From Gallionellales bacterium RIFCSPLOWO2_02_FULL_59_110 (GTDB taxonomy: Bacteria > Pseudomonadota > Gammaproteobacteria > Burkholderiales > Gallionellaceae), in NCBI GenBank assembly GCA_001801215.1, contig MGXA01000091.1, forward strand, positions 1-64,000: a DNA stretch of 64,000 nucleotides. Direction: 5' to 3'. Positions within the stretch are counted from its first letter, which is position 1, and the number at the start of each line of letters is the position of its first letter. The position numbers were made by a program, and so were the translations under genes. This document shows, piece by piece, positions 56,075-64,000 of the stretch. The notes under the pieces were generated by a model that was not told where the DNA came from, made no database searches, and worked only from the letters and a program-made list of their open reading frames with translations.

Positions 56075-56869
56075 ATGAAAAAACTGGCGTTTGCTGCAAC
56101 TTTGATTTTCTCGATGATGGGCGCGCAGAACGCAATGGCCAACGGGGCCATCAGCGTTCTTGGCGACCCCTGCACGGCACCTCTGGCGCAAAAACTGGGG
56201 GAAGCCTTTACCAAGAAAACCGGGAAAAATGTAAAGGTCGAAGCGGAGGCCTGCGCTGCCGGCATTTACAAGGCCAGCCAGGGAGACGTCAATGTCGGCG
56301 TGAGCACCCATGAGGTCGTGTTGAGCTATCTTCCGGAAGGCACCGTCAATACGGTCATCGCCAAAGCGCCGACGGTGGTGCTGGTAAACAAAAACAACCC
56401 GATCAACGACCTGAAGCTCCAGCAGCTCAAGGATATCCTCGCCGGCAAAATCAAAAACTGGAAGGAAGTCGGCGGCAAGGATCTGGAAATAAAGAACGTC
56501 CTCCTGCAACCCTGCACGACCACAATCTTTTCCAAGAGCGCGGCCCCGTTCGGCAAGGACATCAAGCGGCTGGTACCCGACAAACCGATGAACCCCGTGG
56601 CAGGCACCAACAAGATGGTCGAATCGGATGAAGGGGCGATGGGGCTTCAGATTTACGGCTACGAAAGCGCCGATGTCAAGGTACTGACCGTGGACGATCT
56701 TCTGCCCGACGAAAAAACCTTCCCCGCCAAGTACAAGTTCTATCAGGACTACAACGTCGTCACCAGGACAAATGCCGACAGCGACACCAAGGCCTTCGTC
56801 GATTTTGCCGTAAGCCCGGAAGGACAGGAAATCGTCGCGTCGATGAAGCATATCAGGATCAAGAAGTAA
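56075..56869 (+). CDS. PstS-fold periplasmic binding protein with three pocket cysteines
   Basis: A 264-residue exported protein (signal peptide cleaved near NAMA-NG) of the PBP-like/PstS family. The three loops that carry Ser/Thr/Gly ligands in phosphate-binding relatives instead contain the only three cysteines of the mature chain: C33 (GDPCTAPL), C60 (AEACAAGIY) and C147 (LQPCTTT). A thiol-liganding pocket, for example for arsenite or a metal, is suggested. No PstCAB genes follow. Start ATG 56075 has AAGGA seven bases upstream. Confidence 0.78.
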   Translation: MKKLAFAATLIFSMMGAQNAMANGAISVLGDPCTAPLAQKLGEAFTKKTGKNVKVEAEACAAGIYKASQGDVNVGVSTHEVVLSYLPEGTVNTVIAKAPTVVLVNKNNPINDLKLQQLKDILAGKIKNWKEVGGKDLEIKNVLLQPCTTTIFSKSAAPFGKDIKRLVPDKPMNPVAGTNKMVESDEGAMGLQIYGYESADVKVLTVDDLLPDEKTFPAKYKFYQDYNVVTRTNADSDTKAFVDFAVSPEGQEIVASMKHIRIKK

Positions 56870-56959
56870 AACCGCTCCCACATGCTGCTCCGCTGCCTGT
56901 TGGCGGAGCGCATGCGGTCTTGCCCCATGTTTGACTTGCTCATTAAGGAGACGATTCCG

Positions 56960-57370
56960 ATGAAAGAGCGAATCGGTATTACCGGTTTATTTTCCAAATC
57001 CGGCACGGCGCTGTTACTCCTGGCATTGAGCGCTGCCTGCCACACACAGGTAACGGACATCACCCAGGCCGAGCTGATGCGGCGCATCAATGCCAACCAA
57101 CCGGGCCTTATACTGGACGTGCGCACCCCGGAAGAATATGCCGATGGCCATATTCCGGGAGCGATCAATATTCCTTTCGATCAGCTAGGCTCGCGTCATA
57201 AAGAGATCGCTGCGCACGAGGGCGAAGGCATCGTGCTGTATTGCCGGAGCGGGCGGCGCGTACAGATCGCCGCCGGCATTCTGGAAACCAAGGGTTTCAG
57301 CAAATTGCTGCACCTGGCTGGCGATATGGGCGGCTGGCTCCTCAACGGCAATTTGCCGATCAATAAATAG
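56960..57370 (+). CDS. Rhodanese-like lipoprotein
   Basis: A 136-residue protein with a lipoprotein-type signal (LSAAC) and a single rhodanese domain with the active-site loop VLYCRSGRR (catalytic Cys), preceded by LDVRTPEEYADGHIPGAINIP. It would transfer sulfane sulfur in the periplasm. AAGGAG lies upstream of the ATG. It follows the PstS-like gene by about 90 bases and may be co-transcribed. Confidence 0.88.
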   Translation: MKERIGITGLFSKSGTALLLLALSAACHTQVTDITQAELMRRINANQPGLILDVRTPEEYADGHIPGAINIPFDQLGSRHKEIAAHEGEGIVLYCRSGRRVQIAAGILETKGFSKLLHLAGDMGGWLLNGNLPINK

Positions 57371-57400
57371 CCGGGCATTATGTTAAAGACACCCTCGACT

Positions 57401-57560
57401 GTAGGATGTGGTGAGCCTGCGAACCGCATCAGTCGCGAGCGATGCGGCTCCTTTGTCGCCGCATCCTACTTGAGCAAGCCCGCATGGAACGAAGTGGAAT
57501 GCGGGGATCAATATGGCAGCGTTCGGCTTCTTTCCCGCATTTCGCTGCGCTTCATGCGGG
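57401..57560. repeat. Cluster of three REP-like hairpins
   Basis: Hairpin 1 pairs GTAGGATGTGGTG (57401-57413) with a nearly perfect complement ending GCATCCTAC (57457-57469) and contains an inner CCGCATC/GATGCGG stem. Hairpins 2 and 3 pair CCCGCAT with ATGCGGG (57479-57505 and 57534-57560). The cluster fills the gap between convergent rhodanese and LuxR genes and can act as a two-way terminator. Confidence 0.8.
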
Positions 57561-57562
57561 CG

Positions 57563-58732
57563 CTATCTCGCCAAGCCCGCCCCGGCCAGCGCCAGGATCA
57601 GCCTGACCAGCTTGGCGCGAGTGTCCACGCCGGTTTTCTGGTAGATGCTTTTCAACTGGGTTTTCAGGGTGGCGGGAGTCACGAACAGGGTGGCGGCGGC
57701 CTCCTCGATGCTGCCGCCTTCGGCGAGCGCCAGCGCGGCGCGCGCTTCCGCCGGGGTGAGGCCGAAGACCTGCCGCAGCAGCGCCGCATCGGTGCAGGGA
57801 TGCGCCGCGCAATCGGCGATGAAGGCGATCGCCTGCGGCGCGGTGTTGCCCTGCACGAACTCGTTTCCCGCAGGCAGCGCGGAGAACTGCACGCTGTAGG
57901 GAATCGCCCGGGAACGGCGCGGCACCGCCACGCTCCGGGCGAAATGCGGCACCTCGATGCGCTCGTGATCAAGCGCGGTCGCGAGCGCCTCGTTGAGGCG
58001 CGCGTTGGCTTGGGCGTCATGCGCCGTCAGTTTTTGTGCGCCGCCCGCCTGAAACAGCTTCATCCCGTCTGCCTCCTCGAAAATGCGCCAGGCGGCATCA
58101 TTGGCGAAAGTCACCGTGCCGTCCGCCGCAAACAGCAGGATGCCGCTGTGGATGCGATCCAGCGCGGCGAGGCTCGCGGCCACGCGGAACTCGGCATCGC
58201 GCAGCCGCAGCATCACCCCCATCGCGCGGGAAAAATGGGGGGTCAGCAGGCCAAGCCTGCGCTTCTCCTCATCGCCGAAGCGCGCGTCGTTGCGACCACG
58301 GTAGAAATTGAATGCTGTCGGAACGGCCAGGGGGCTCTCCATGTCGAAGATAATTCCGTTCAGGCCCTGCGCCATGTCGTATTTACAAAGGTGCTCACGG
58401 TAGAGGATTGATTCAAGAAATTCCTCGTCGGAAACGTATTCGTGGCTGCACGCGATGCTGCCTTCATACAAGAGGCCGGCGGCCACAAAGCGTTCCGACC
58501 AGATGTCATGCTTGTGGTAGCGGGTCGCCCAGAGCTCCAAGCCCGCCTGGTCGATGTTGTAGGGCAGGGCGTAACCGCCAGCCGATGGAGGTGTAAGGGG
58601 TGTCATGAGCAGCCCCTTGGATGCGCCCACCCAAAGCGATGTGCGCTCGACGACCTCGGGCAGCAATGCAGGCTCGACCGAGGCATCGTAAATCCGCCCG
58701 ATCAACTCGCTCAGCTCGCGCAACTCGTTCAT
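57563..58732 (-). CDS. LuxR-family transcriptional regulator
   Basis: A 389-residue regulator with a C-terminal LuxR helix-turn-helix (about 320-385; FGLTPAEARAALALAEGGS, AAATLFVTPATLKTQLKSIYQKTG). The N-terminal 300 residues contain a PAS-like stretch around 165-260 but no autoinducer-binding signature I can recognise. It lies just downstream of the TonB receptor on the same strand, so it may control or sense uptake by that receptor. Start at MNELRELSELIG. Confidence 0.83.
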   Translation of the reverse strand: MNELRELSELIGRIYDASVEPALLPEVVERTSLWVGASKGLLMTPLTPPSAGGYALPYNIDQAGLELWATRYHKHDIWSERFVAAGLLYEGSIACSHEYVSDEEFLESILYREHLCKYDMAQGLNGIIFDMESPLAVPTAFNFYRGRNDARFGDEEKRRLGLLTPHFSRAMGVMLRLRDAEFRVAASLAALDRIHSGILLFAADGTVTFANDAAWRIFEEADGMKLFQAGGAQKLTAHDAQANARLNEALATALDHERIEVPHFARSVAVPRRSRAIPYSVQFSALPAGNEFVQGNTAPQAIAFIADCAAHPCTDAALLRQVFGLTPAEARAALALAEGGSIEEAAATLFVTPATLKTQLKSIYQKTGVDTRAKLVRLILALAGAGLAR

Positions 58733-58758
58733 GATGCTCTTTTCCTTCAGCCGTGCCG

Positions 58759-60999
58759 TCAGAAACTGTAGCGTCCCTCGACGCCGAACATGCGCGGGTC
58801 GCCGCGCCTGACATACTGGTTGCCGAAGAAATCGCGACCGCGCGCCGTCGTGTAGCTGCTGTCGAACAGGTTGCGCCCCCACAGACTCAGCCTCAAGGGC
58901 ACACGGTCGGCGGCGAGCGACACGCGCGCGTTGACGACGTTCCGGCTGCCGATGATGTCCGTGGTTTCGCTGTTGTCCACGCCGCTGTACGACTTGCTGC
59001 GGTGGCTGTACTCGCCGTAGAAGTCGAGCCATCCGCCGAGGGAAGGCGCGGACATGCGGTAATTGGCCGTCAGCGCCGCCGTCAGGTCCGGCGCATAGGG
59101 CAGGCGCTTGCCGGCGGCGTCTCCGCCGCCCGTGAGGCCACCGGGAAAGCTGTCGAACGTGGCTCTCAGGATACCGATATTGCCGCCGACGCTGAAACTG
59201 TCGGTGAGCAGCGCGCGCAGGCTGGCCTCCATGCCTTCCGATTCGGCCTTCGCCGCGTTGCGCAACTGCATTTCGGTTCTGCCGCCGCCGAGGTCGGCGA
59301 ACTGGAATACCTGTAAATCCCTGAAGCGGCTGTAAAAGAGCGCAAGGTCGTATGACATGCGGCGATCCGGAGTGGCGCCCTTCAGGCCGAGCTCGTAGCT
59401 GCCGACGGTTTCCCTGTTGAAGTCGATCTTGCCGGCGATCTGCGTCGGCGTCTGGTAATCGAAGTTCCAGCCGCCGCTCTTGAAGCCGGTCGAGTATTTC
59501 CCGTAAAGGTTGAGCGACTTGTTTGCCGCCCAGGTCAGACCCGCCGTGGGGGTGAGCACGCCGTCGGAGCGGCTGTCGGTGTAGTTCCTGGCGGTGCCCA
59601 TCGGCGGTGTGCCGCTGGCCGTGCCGTCGATGTTGTAGAACAGTCTCTTGCGCTCGTCGGTATAGCGCGCGCCGAGGTTGAGCGTGAGCCTCTCGGCCAG
59701 GTCGTAATCCAGCGAGCCAAACAGGGCGTATGAATCGGTCTTTACCGAGCCCCACAGCGGCACGGTGTTGCCGGGAGCCAGGTTGGTCAGCGCGCCGAAC
59801 GGGATCGGAGAGGGCACGAGCGGATGTTGCACCAGCGTGTTGGTGTCGTTGCCGACCGTCGCCACGCGGTTGGTGTCCGCGAATTCGTGCATCAGGTAAA
59901 CGCCGGCGACATAGCGCAGCGCTCCCTTGGCCGTGGACGCGATGCGGATTTCCTGCGAGAGCTGGCGGAAATCGTCGGTGTAGTCGACGCGAAAGATGTC
60001 GTTGGGGCTCCAGTCCACATCGTTCAGCAGGTTCTGGTGCGTGTCGCGATAGCCGGTGATGGCCGTCAGCGCAGCGCCCGCCATGTCGTAGTTCAGCGTC
60101 AGGTTGAGGCCGAAGAGCGTGTTGTTGACATGGGGAACGGTGTTGTAATTCACCGTGCGCCCGGAATACGGCTGCGCCAGCGGCACGTCGAACATCCCGG
60201 TCACGGCCTCGCCGAAGGCGATGTCCTGGCGGATGTCGGTGTGGTCGACGGAAAGGTTGAGCGCCAGCCGATCGGTCGGCTGGAAAGCGATCTGGCCGCG
60301 CACCGAGGCACGCTTCAGGTCGTCGAGATTCCGGTTGTCGAAAATGTTGGTGGTGAAGCCGTCGCGCGCCTCGTAGCCGACAGACAGCCTGCCCTGCATC
60401 CCGTCCGTCATTGGCCCGGAAACGTTGGCGTAGCCTTCGCGCGCACTGTAATTGCCCATCCCGGCGCGCACGGCGCTCTCGAATTTATCCGACGGCGCGC
60501 GGGTGACGATGTTGACTGCGCCGGCCACGGTGTTGCGCCCGAACAGGGAGCCCTGCGGGCCGCGCAGGATTTCCACTTGTTCGATGTCCAGCAGGGACTG
60601 GTCGAGGGCCTGCGTCTGCCCCATGTAAACCCCGTCCACATAAACCCCGGCGCGCGTATCGAAGCCGATATTGCGCCCTCCGCCGCCCACGCCGCGCACC
60701 GTGACGGTATTCACGCCGAGTTGCTGGTCGAGGGAGAAATTCGGCGCCAGTTGCTGCATCTCGGTCAGCGTCGCGGCGTGGCTGTTTTCCAAGTCTTTCC
60801 GGTCGACAACCGTCATGGAGATCGGCACGTTGCCAATCGGCTCGGCGCGCTTCTGCGCCGTGACCACCACCTCGCCCAGCATGGCCGGATCGGCCTGCTG
60901 CTGTTCGCCGGCGTGGCAGCAGGCTGCCGCCTGCGCCAGTGCTGGCACAACGCAGGCAAAAGAATACTTGCCCCGGAATTTGAGCCTGAAGTGCGGCAT
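58759..60999 (-). CDS. TonB-dependent outer membrane receptor
   Basis: A 746-residue receptor with a signal peptide (start MPHFRLKFRGKYS, cleavage near AAA), a plug domain with GEVVVTAQKR, DQQLGVNTVTVRGVGGG and ILRGPQGSLFGRNTVAGAVN, and a barrel ending in Phe (GRYSF). The style resembles catecholate or vitamin-type receptors of the CirA/BtuB superfamily; the substrate is unknown. Just 26 bases separate it from the LuxR gene downstream. GGAGG precedes the ATG closely. Confidence 0.88.
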   Translation of the reverse strand: MPHFRLKFRGKYSFACVVPALAQAAACCHAGEQQQADPAMLGEVVVTAQKRAEPIGNVPISMTVVDRKDLENSHAATLTEMQQLAPNFSLDQQLGVNTVTVRGVGGGGRNIGFDTRAGVYVDGVYMGQTQALDQSLLDIEQVEILRGPQGSLFGRNTVAGAVNIVTRAPSDKFESAVRAGMGNYSAREGYANVSGPMTDGMQGRLSVGYEARDGFTTNIFDNRNLDDLKRASVRGQIAFQPTDRLALNLSVDHTDIRQDIAFGEAVTGMFDVPLAQPYSGRTVNYNTVPHVNNTLFGLNLTLNYDMAGAALTAITGYRDTHQNLLNDVDWSPNDIFRVDYTDDFRQLSQEIRIASTAKGALRYVAGVYLMHEFADTNRVATVGNDTNTLVQHPLVPSPIPFGALTNLAPGNTVPLWGSVKTDSYALFGSLDYDLAERLTLNLGARYTDERKRLFYNIDGTASGTPPMGTARNYTDSRSDGVLTPTAGLTWAANKSLNLYGKYSTGFKSGGWNFDYQTPTQIAGKIDFNRETVGSYELGLKGATPDRRMSYDLALFYSRFRDLQVFQFADLGGGRTEMQLRNAAKAESEGMEASLRALLTDSFSVGGNIGILRATFDSFPGGLTGGGDAAGKRLPYAPDLTAALTANYRMSAPSLGGWLDFYGEYSHRSKSYSGVDNSETTDIIGSRNVVNARVSLAADRVPLRLSLWGRNLFDSSYTTARGRDFFGNQYVRRGDPRMFGVEGRYSF

Positions 61000-61148
61000 G
61001 AACCTCCACCGAGCTTTGATCGAAATTTCAGATAGCGTTTTATTTTTATCGGCATCACCCGAACGGGTGATGACAAGCCCATTATCTGGCACCAGAATCG
61101 TTCGTGCAAGCTCATTCAAACTTGCGGTATTTCTAACGGGAGGAATGC

Positions 61149-61349
61149 ATGAGGTTTCTGTATTGCCGCCTTCAAGGCGTGGTCTTGAGTATTGCTTCCT
61201 TGGCGATCCTGCTTGCCGCCATGTCCGCTTCCAGGTTGCCGGAAATATTTCTCAGCCCGATGGGAGGAACCCTCGCTTCAGGCATAGCGACCGCTTTGAC
61301 CGCCACGGCTATGCTTGCCCTGTTATTGGGGAATGGAGCCAGCGAATGA
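61149..61349 (+). CDS. Small two-helix membrane protein, unknown
   Basis: A 66-residue protein starting MRFLYCRLQG with two hydrophobic segments (about 10-28 and 42-60). GGGAGG stands six bases before the ATG. It is divergent from the TonB receptor by about 150 bases. Its stop overlaps an ATG (ATGA) of a 23-residue frame that contains the (AAGC)7 tract. Confidence 0.6.
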   Translation: MRFLYCRLQGVVLSIASLAILLAAMSASRLPEIFLSPMGGTLASGIATALTATAMLALLLGNGASE

Positions 61350-61377
61350 GGCAACCTATGACACAGTTCGCGAACGC

Positions 61378-61410
<33 letters not shown>

Positions 61411-61561
61411 TAGCTGATCTCACGCGGGAAAGTTCCCGCTGTTTCAAGCCGTTTTACCTCCTCCCATTACGGCGTATTGCGCTTTTTAGCGCCACCTTGT
61501 TGAGTGCGGCGGCATACCTCTCGCTCGCGGGGTTTTCGGCCATTCTCTCGGTGGAAGGCTG

Positions 61562-62857
61562 ATGGACGCAATCAACACCAGCATTACCCAGTTGCAGCTT
61601 GCCGACACAGACCAGATCGGCCTGATACGCAAACGCTGCACCGATCAGGGCATCGTCAGCGTGAGCGAGATTGCCGAGGCCTGCGAGGCATTGCGCCAGA
61701 AACAGGTGGCGGCCGGGCTCTGGTGTTACGAGAATTACACGGAATCGGGCAGTCACTCGGAAGGGCTGGTCAAGAGCGCCGCTTCTTCCGCATCCCGGCA
61801 TTCGGTCATCTGGCCTATCAATCATTATCTCGGCTTGAACCGGCACCCCGAGGTGATTCAGGCGACCATTCAGGCCTTGCAGAAATACGGAACCGGATGT
61901 GGCACCTCTGCAATGAGTGGCGGCCATAACCAACTGCATAAAGACCTTGAGCACAGGCTGGCGCACATCCTGCGCAAGGAAACGGCCATCCTGTTCCCCA
62001 CCGGCTACAGCGCCAATCTGGGCGCCATTTCCGGCCTGACAAAAGGCAGCGACAGTTTCGTTCTGTTTGATCGCGAGTGCCACGCCAGCATCATCGACGG
62101 CTTCCGGCTGTCGGGCTGCAAATTCCTGCCATTCCGGCACAACGATATGGCCGACCTGGAAGAAAAGCTGCGAAATCATTCCCAGAACTACGCGAATGTT
62201 TTTGTCATCGTGGAATCGGTCTATTCCATGTCCGGCAAGGAAGCGCCCTTGCGGGAGATCGTGCAGCTCAAGCAACGCTATCCGTTCTATTTCTTCGTTG
62301 ACGAGGCGCATGCATTCGGTTTGTACGATGTCGGCGGATTGTGCCGGAAACTGGGGGTTTCTGACGAAGTGGACTTCGTGATGACTACTTTCTCCAAGAG
62401 CACCGCCTCCATCGGCGGCGTAGTTGCCACCAGTCGCGCGTTCAAGAGCATGTTGCAAGTGGAAGCCAGCTCACATGTATTTCAGGCAACCTTAACACCA
62501 CCCGATGCAGCTACCATTTTGGCAGCACTGGATGTCATCGAAAAAACACCAGAACTGGTGCAGTCGCTGTGGGATAAAACGGCCTACCTGCGCCAGGCAT
62601 TTGCCCAGCATGGCTTTGATACCGGCAAGGGGGTGAGCCCGATTGTGCCCGTCTATATCCGGGATTCGGCCACCTTGCTGCAGATGGGGCGTGAAATGTT
62701 CAAGCATGGAATTTTCACAACTGCAATCACCTTTCCTGCGGTAAAACATTCCGAAGTCCGCTTTCGCTTTATCGTGAACGCATCGCACACCTACGAACAG
62801 ATGGATCAGACTGTTGCCGTGATGGCCGAATTGGGCAAGAAGTTTGGGGTGATTTGA
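61562..62857 (+). CDS. Alpha-oxoamine synthase (CqsA/LqsA/serine palmitoyltransferase-like)
   Basis: A 431-residue PLP enzyme of fold type I that condenses an amino acid with an acyl-CoA. The PLP lysine lies in TTFSKSTASIGG, with VDEAHAFGLYD (PLP-pyridine Asp and His) and FPTGYSANLGA upstream. The N-terminal ~100 residues are longer than in biotin-type KAPA synthases. Signal-molecule synthases CqsA/LqsA and bacterial serine palmitoyltransferases are the closest by motif. Product cannot be fixed. AAGG precedes the ATG. Confidence 0.85.
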   Translation: MDAINTSITQLQLADTDQIGLIRKRCTDQGIVSVSEIAEACEALRQKQVAAGLWCYENYTESGSHSEGLVKSAASSASRHSVIWPINHYLGLNRHPEVIQATIQALQKYGTGCGTSAMSGGHNQLHKDLEHRLAHILRKETAILFPTGYSANLGAISGLTKGSDSFVLFDRECHASIIDGFRLSGCKFLPFRHNDMADLEEKLRNHSQNYANVFVIVESVYSMSGKEAPLREIVQLKQRYPFYFFVDEAHAFGLYDVGGLCRKLGVSDEVDFVMTTFSKSTASIGGVVATSRAFKSMLQVEASSHVFQATLTPPDAATILAALDVIEKTPELVQSLWDKTAYLRQAFAQHGFDTGKGVSPIVPVYIRDSATLLQMGREMFKHGIFTTAITFPAVKHSEVRFRFIVNASHTYEQMDQTVAVMAELGKKFGVI

Positions 62858-62933
62858 GTGCGGCAGCAAGTAACCCGGAAGCTTGCTGTACAGCAAAATA
62901 TTTTCCGGTAATTTATTTTGTGAAAGGATTGCT

Positions 62934-63152
62934 ATGTCCAACAAAACGAAGCGCGACCCAAGAGATGCATTTCCTTGGTCGGTTAAAGAAATGCCCCTTA
63001 CGTTAACTGGCCTCATTGGGCGAAAGGTTCGAATTGTGCGATCAGGAGATGTTGTAACTCAGGATTTTCAGCCGGGCAGAGTCACAATTTTCATCTCAGA
63101 CGCTCATCGAATCGAAGACATCAAAATTGAACCTGGTGGTGATACTGAATAA
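62934..63152 (+). CDS. Small protein resembling I78-family peptidase inhibitors
   Basis: A 72-residue protein with GLIGRKVRIVRSGDVVTQDFQPGRVTIF then SDAHRIEDI, the pattern of the potato-inhibitor-I-like I78 family (RPGDxVTxDxRPxRLN). No signal peptide is visible. AAAGGA lies five bases before the ATG. It follows the synthase by about 75 bases. The assignment rests on the C-terminal half only. Confidence 0.6.
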   Translation: MSNKTKRDPRDAFPWSVKEMPLTLTGLIGRKVRIVRSGDVVTQDFQPGRVTIFISDAHRIEDIKIEPGGDTE

Positions 63153-63163
63153 ATCCGAATTTG

Positions 63164-63424
63164 TCACTCCCGCGAGAGTGAACTGGAAGTCTCAAATGGA
63201 ACCGACCGGTCGTACAGCGTTTCCGGCGCGATGTCGAGGTTGCCCGGCCAGCACACGGTGTCGCAGGCAACGTGCGCTTGTTTGAACAGGCTCAGGTCTT
63301 TCAGGCGGGTAAAGATGCCGCGTTGCAGGTACGGGCGTGCATCGAACAGCCGGGTTTCACCTGTGCTGAAGGTCAGCACCAGATGATAGTCGTCGCGAGG
63401 ATGGGCTGATTGAACGGTTTCCAT
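63164..63424 (-). CDS. DUF2442 domain protein
   Basis: An 86-residue protein with YHLVLTFSTGETRLFDARPYL and GNLDIAPETLYDRSVP, the DUF2442 pattern. Such proteins are often encoded beside DUF4160 proteins and toxin-antitoxin genes; function is unknown. It precedes the 77-residue gene's 3' end by few bases on the same strand. Confidence 0.75.
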   Translation of the reverse strand: METVQSAHPRDDYHLVLTFSTGETRLFDARPYLQRGIFTRLKDLSLFKQAHVACDTVCWPGNLDIAPETLYDRSVPFETSSSLSRE

Positions 63425-63430
63425 GTTGGT

Positions 63431-63664
63431 TTACCGCAGGGGGTCAATAGGGAATGGCGGTTGCGAAAGCCCCGTTTTGGCACGTGCCGAACGCACCAAA
63501 AGCTGCTCCGGCGTGGTCACTCTGCCAGCACCGGCTTTAGCCTCTGTCAGTGCTTGCCGCACGTCTGGTAATTCCATGCCCGCATCCCGTTCAATGGCGC
63601 GAGCAATTTTTTGCGAGTTGGGCAAGATGCCGCCCAGCCCTGCTAACCCCAATTCAATATCCAT
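63431..63664 (-). CDS. Small protein of unknown function (77 residues)
   Basis: Starts MDIELGLAGLGGILPNSQKIARAIERDAG and continues with helical, charged sequence (LPDVRQALTEAKAGAGR) ending PPFPIDPLR. AAGGCGG precedes the ATG. It lies immediately upstream of the DUF2442 gene, six bases apart, likely co-transcribed. Not recognised. Confidence 0.5.
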   Translation of the reverse strand: MDIELGLAGLGGILPNSQKIARAIERDAGMELPDVRQALTEAKAGAGRVTTPEQLLVRSARAKTGLSQPPFPIDPLR

Positions 63665-63770
63665 GTCACACCGCCTTTTTAATATCGCCGGGCGCAGTGT
63701 TGGCTTGATCGGATTACCGGCATCCTGCGCACCTGTATGAGGCTTTCTGCTACGGAGACGAAACGATGAG

Positions 63771-64000
63771 CTATACCGGAGAATGCGTCTTGAGCCAGTC
63801 GCGCAATGCCGCATTCATGCGTGTTTGCCAGCCCGCACCCGAGGCGCGGAAGGCGGCCAGCACATCACGATCCAGGCGAATTGCCACTTGTTCTTTTGTT
63901 CCTGAACCAGAAGGGCGACCACGCTTGGCTCGATACGATTCCAGCGCAGCATTCAGCTCTTCCTGTGAGGCTGGGCGGTCATCTTCGTTCTTGCCGTCCC
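63771..64000 (-). CDS. brnA: BrnA-type antitoxin, C-terminal part (cut by window edge)
   Basis: The last 75 residues before TAG show the BrnA pattern: SYRAKRGRPSGSGTKEQVAIRLD, DVLAAFRASGAGWQTRMNAALRDWLKTH. BrnA pairs with the RelE-like toxin BrnT; brnT would lie beyond the right edge. The N-terminus is outside the window. Confidence 0.8.
   Translation of the reverse strand, partial: DGKNEDDRPASQEELNAALESYRAKRGRPSGSGTKEQVAIRLDRDVLAAFRASGAGWQTRMNAALRDWLKTHSPV

Noticed and set aside
58733-59755. Long N-terminal extension of the LuxR gene into the TonB receptor gene
   Set aside because: This stretch is an out-of-frame shadow of the receptor, which has plug and barrel motifs. The LuxR gene starts at 58732.

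Overview
The window comes from a betaproteobacterium, most likely of the Nitrosomonadales (Gallionella/Sideroxydans-like). This is inferred from gene order and protein style, not from a phylogeny. The left third is conserved housekeeping DNA: the start of the division/cell-wall (dcw) cluster (murE-ftsI-ftsL-rsmH-mraZ), pepP, the murU-amgK recycling pair divergent from lptD-surA-pdxA-rsmA, rppH, miaB-ybeZ-ybeY-corC, an inserted cNMP/EAL signalling gene, an RluB/RluF-type synthase, lnt, a GIY-YIG gene, tRNA-Pro(CGG) and ispB.

From about 22.9 to 52.4 kb the content changes to a large accessory respiratory island. An ABC exporter-like operon (ATPase, permease, GldG-like, DUF4340, substrate-binding lipoprotein; minus strand) is divergent from a plus-strand operon. 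That operon encodes an FGE-like protein, two cytochrome b modules carrying extra c-heme tails, a lipoprotein, two Vgb-like beta-propellers and a cytochrome c. It converges on a minus-strand block with a small membrane protein, a cytochrome c, a PPOX-like flavoprotein, an AhbD/NirJ-like radical SAM protein with four PCP_red-like repeats, and a UspA-UspA-PCP_red fusion. Further right lies a long minus-strand run of a monohaem cytochrome c, a divergent NosZ-like protein, a small membrane protein, a dihaem c/haem-b (NxrC-like) protein, two membrane cytochromes c, a CydA-like haem protein without CydB, three tiny membrane proteins and two more soluble cytochromes c. The island has twelve CXXCH motifs in ten proteins. 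I see no Rieske protein, NosD, NosL, NosR, CydB or NirS in the window. My reading is a candidate undescribed membrane electron-transfer system: a cytochrome-b complex oxidises quinol, many c haems carry the electrons, and the terminal site is either the CydA-like protein or the NosZ-like copper protein. The neighbouring radical SAM/PPOX genes may mature a special haem.

The right end holds an arsenosugar-type cluster (ArsS, a TVP38/TMEM64 protein, two glycosyltransferases), a PstS-fold periplasmic protein with three pocket cysteines, a rhodanese lipoprotein, a LuxR regulator with a TonB receptor, a small membrane protein with a tetranucleotide tract, an alpha-oxoamine synthase, and small accessory genes ending in a BrnA antitoxin cut by the window edge. 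Several short mobile or simple repeats are scattered through the window, some of them inside coding sequences.
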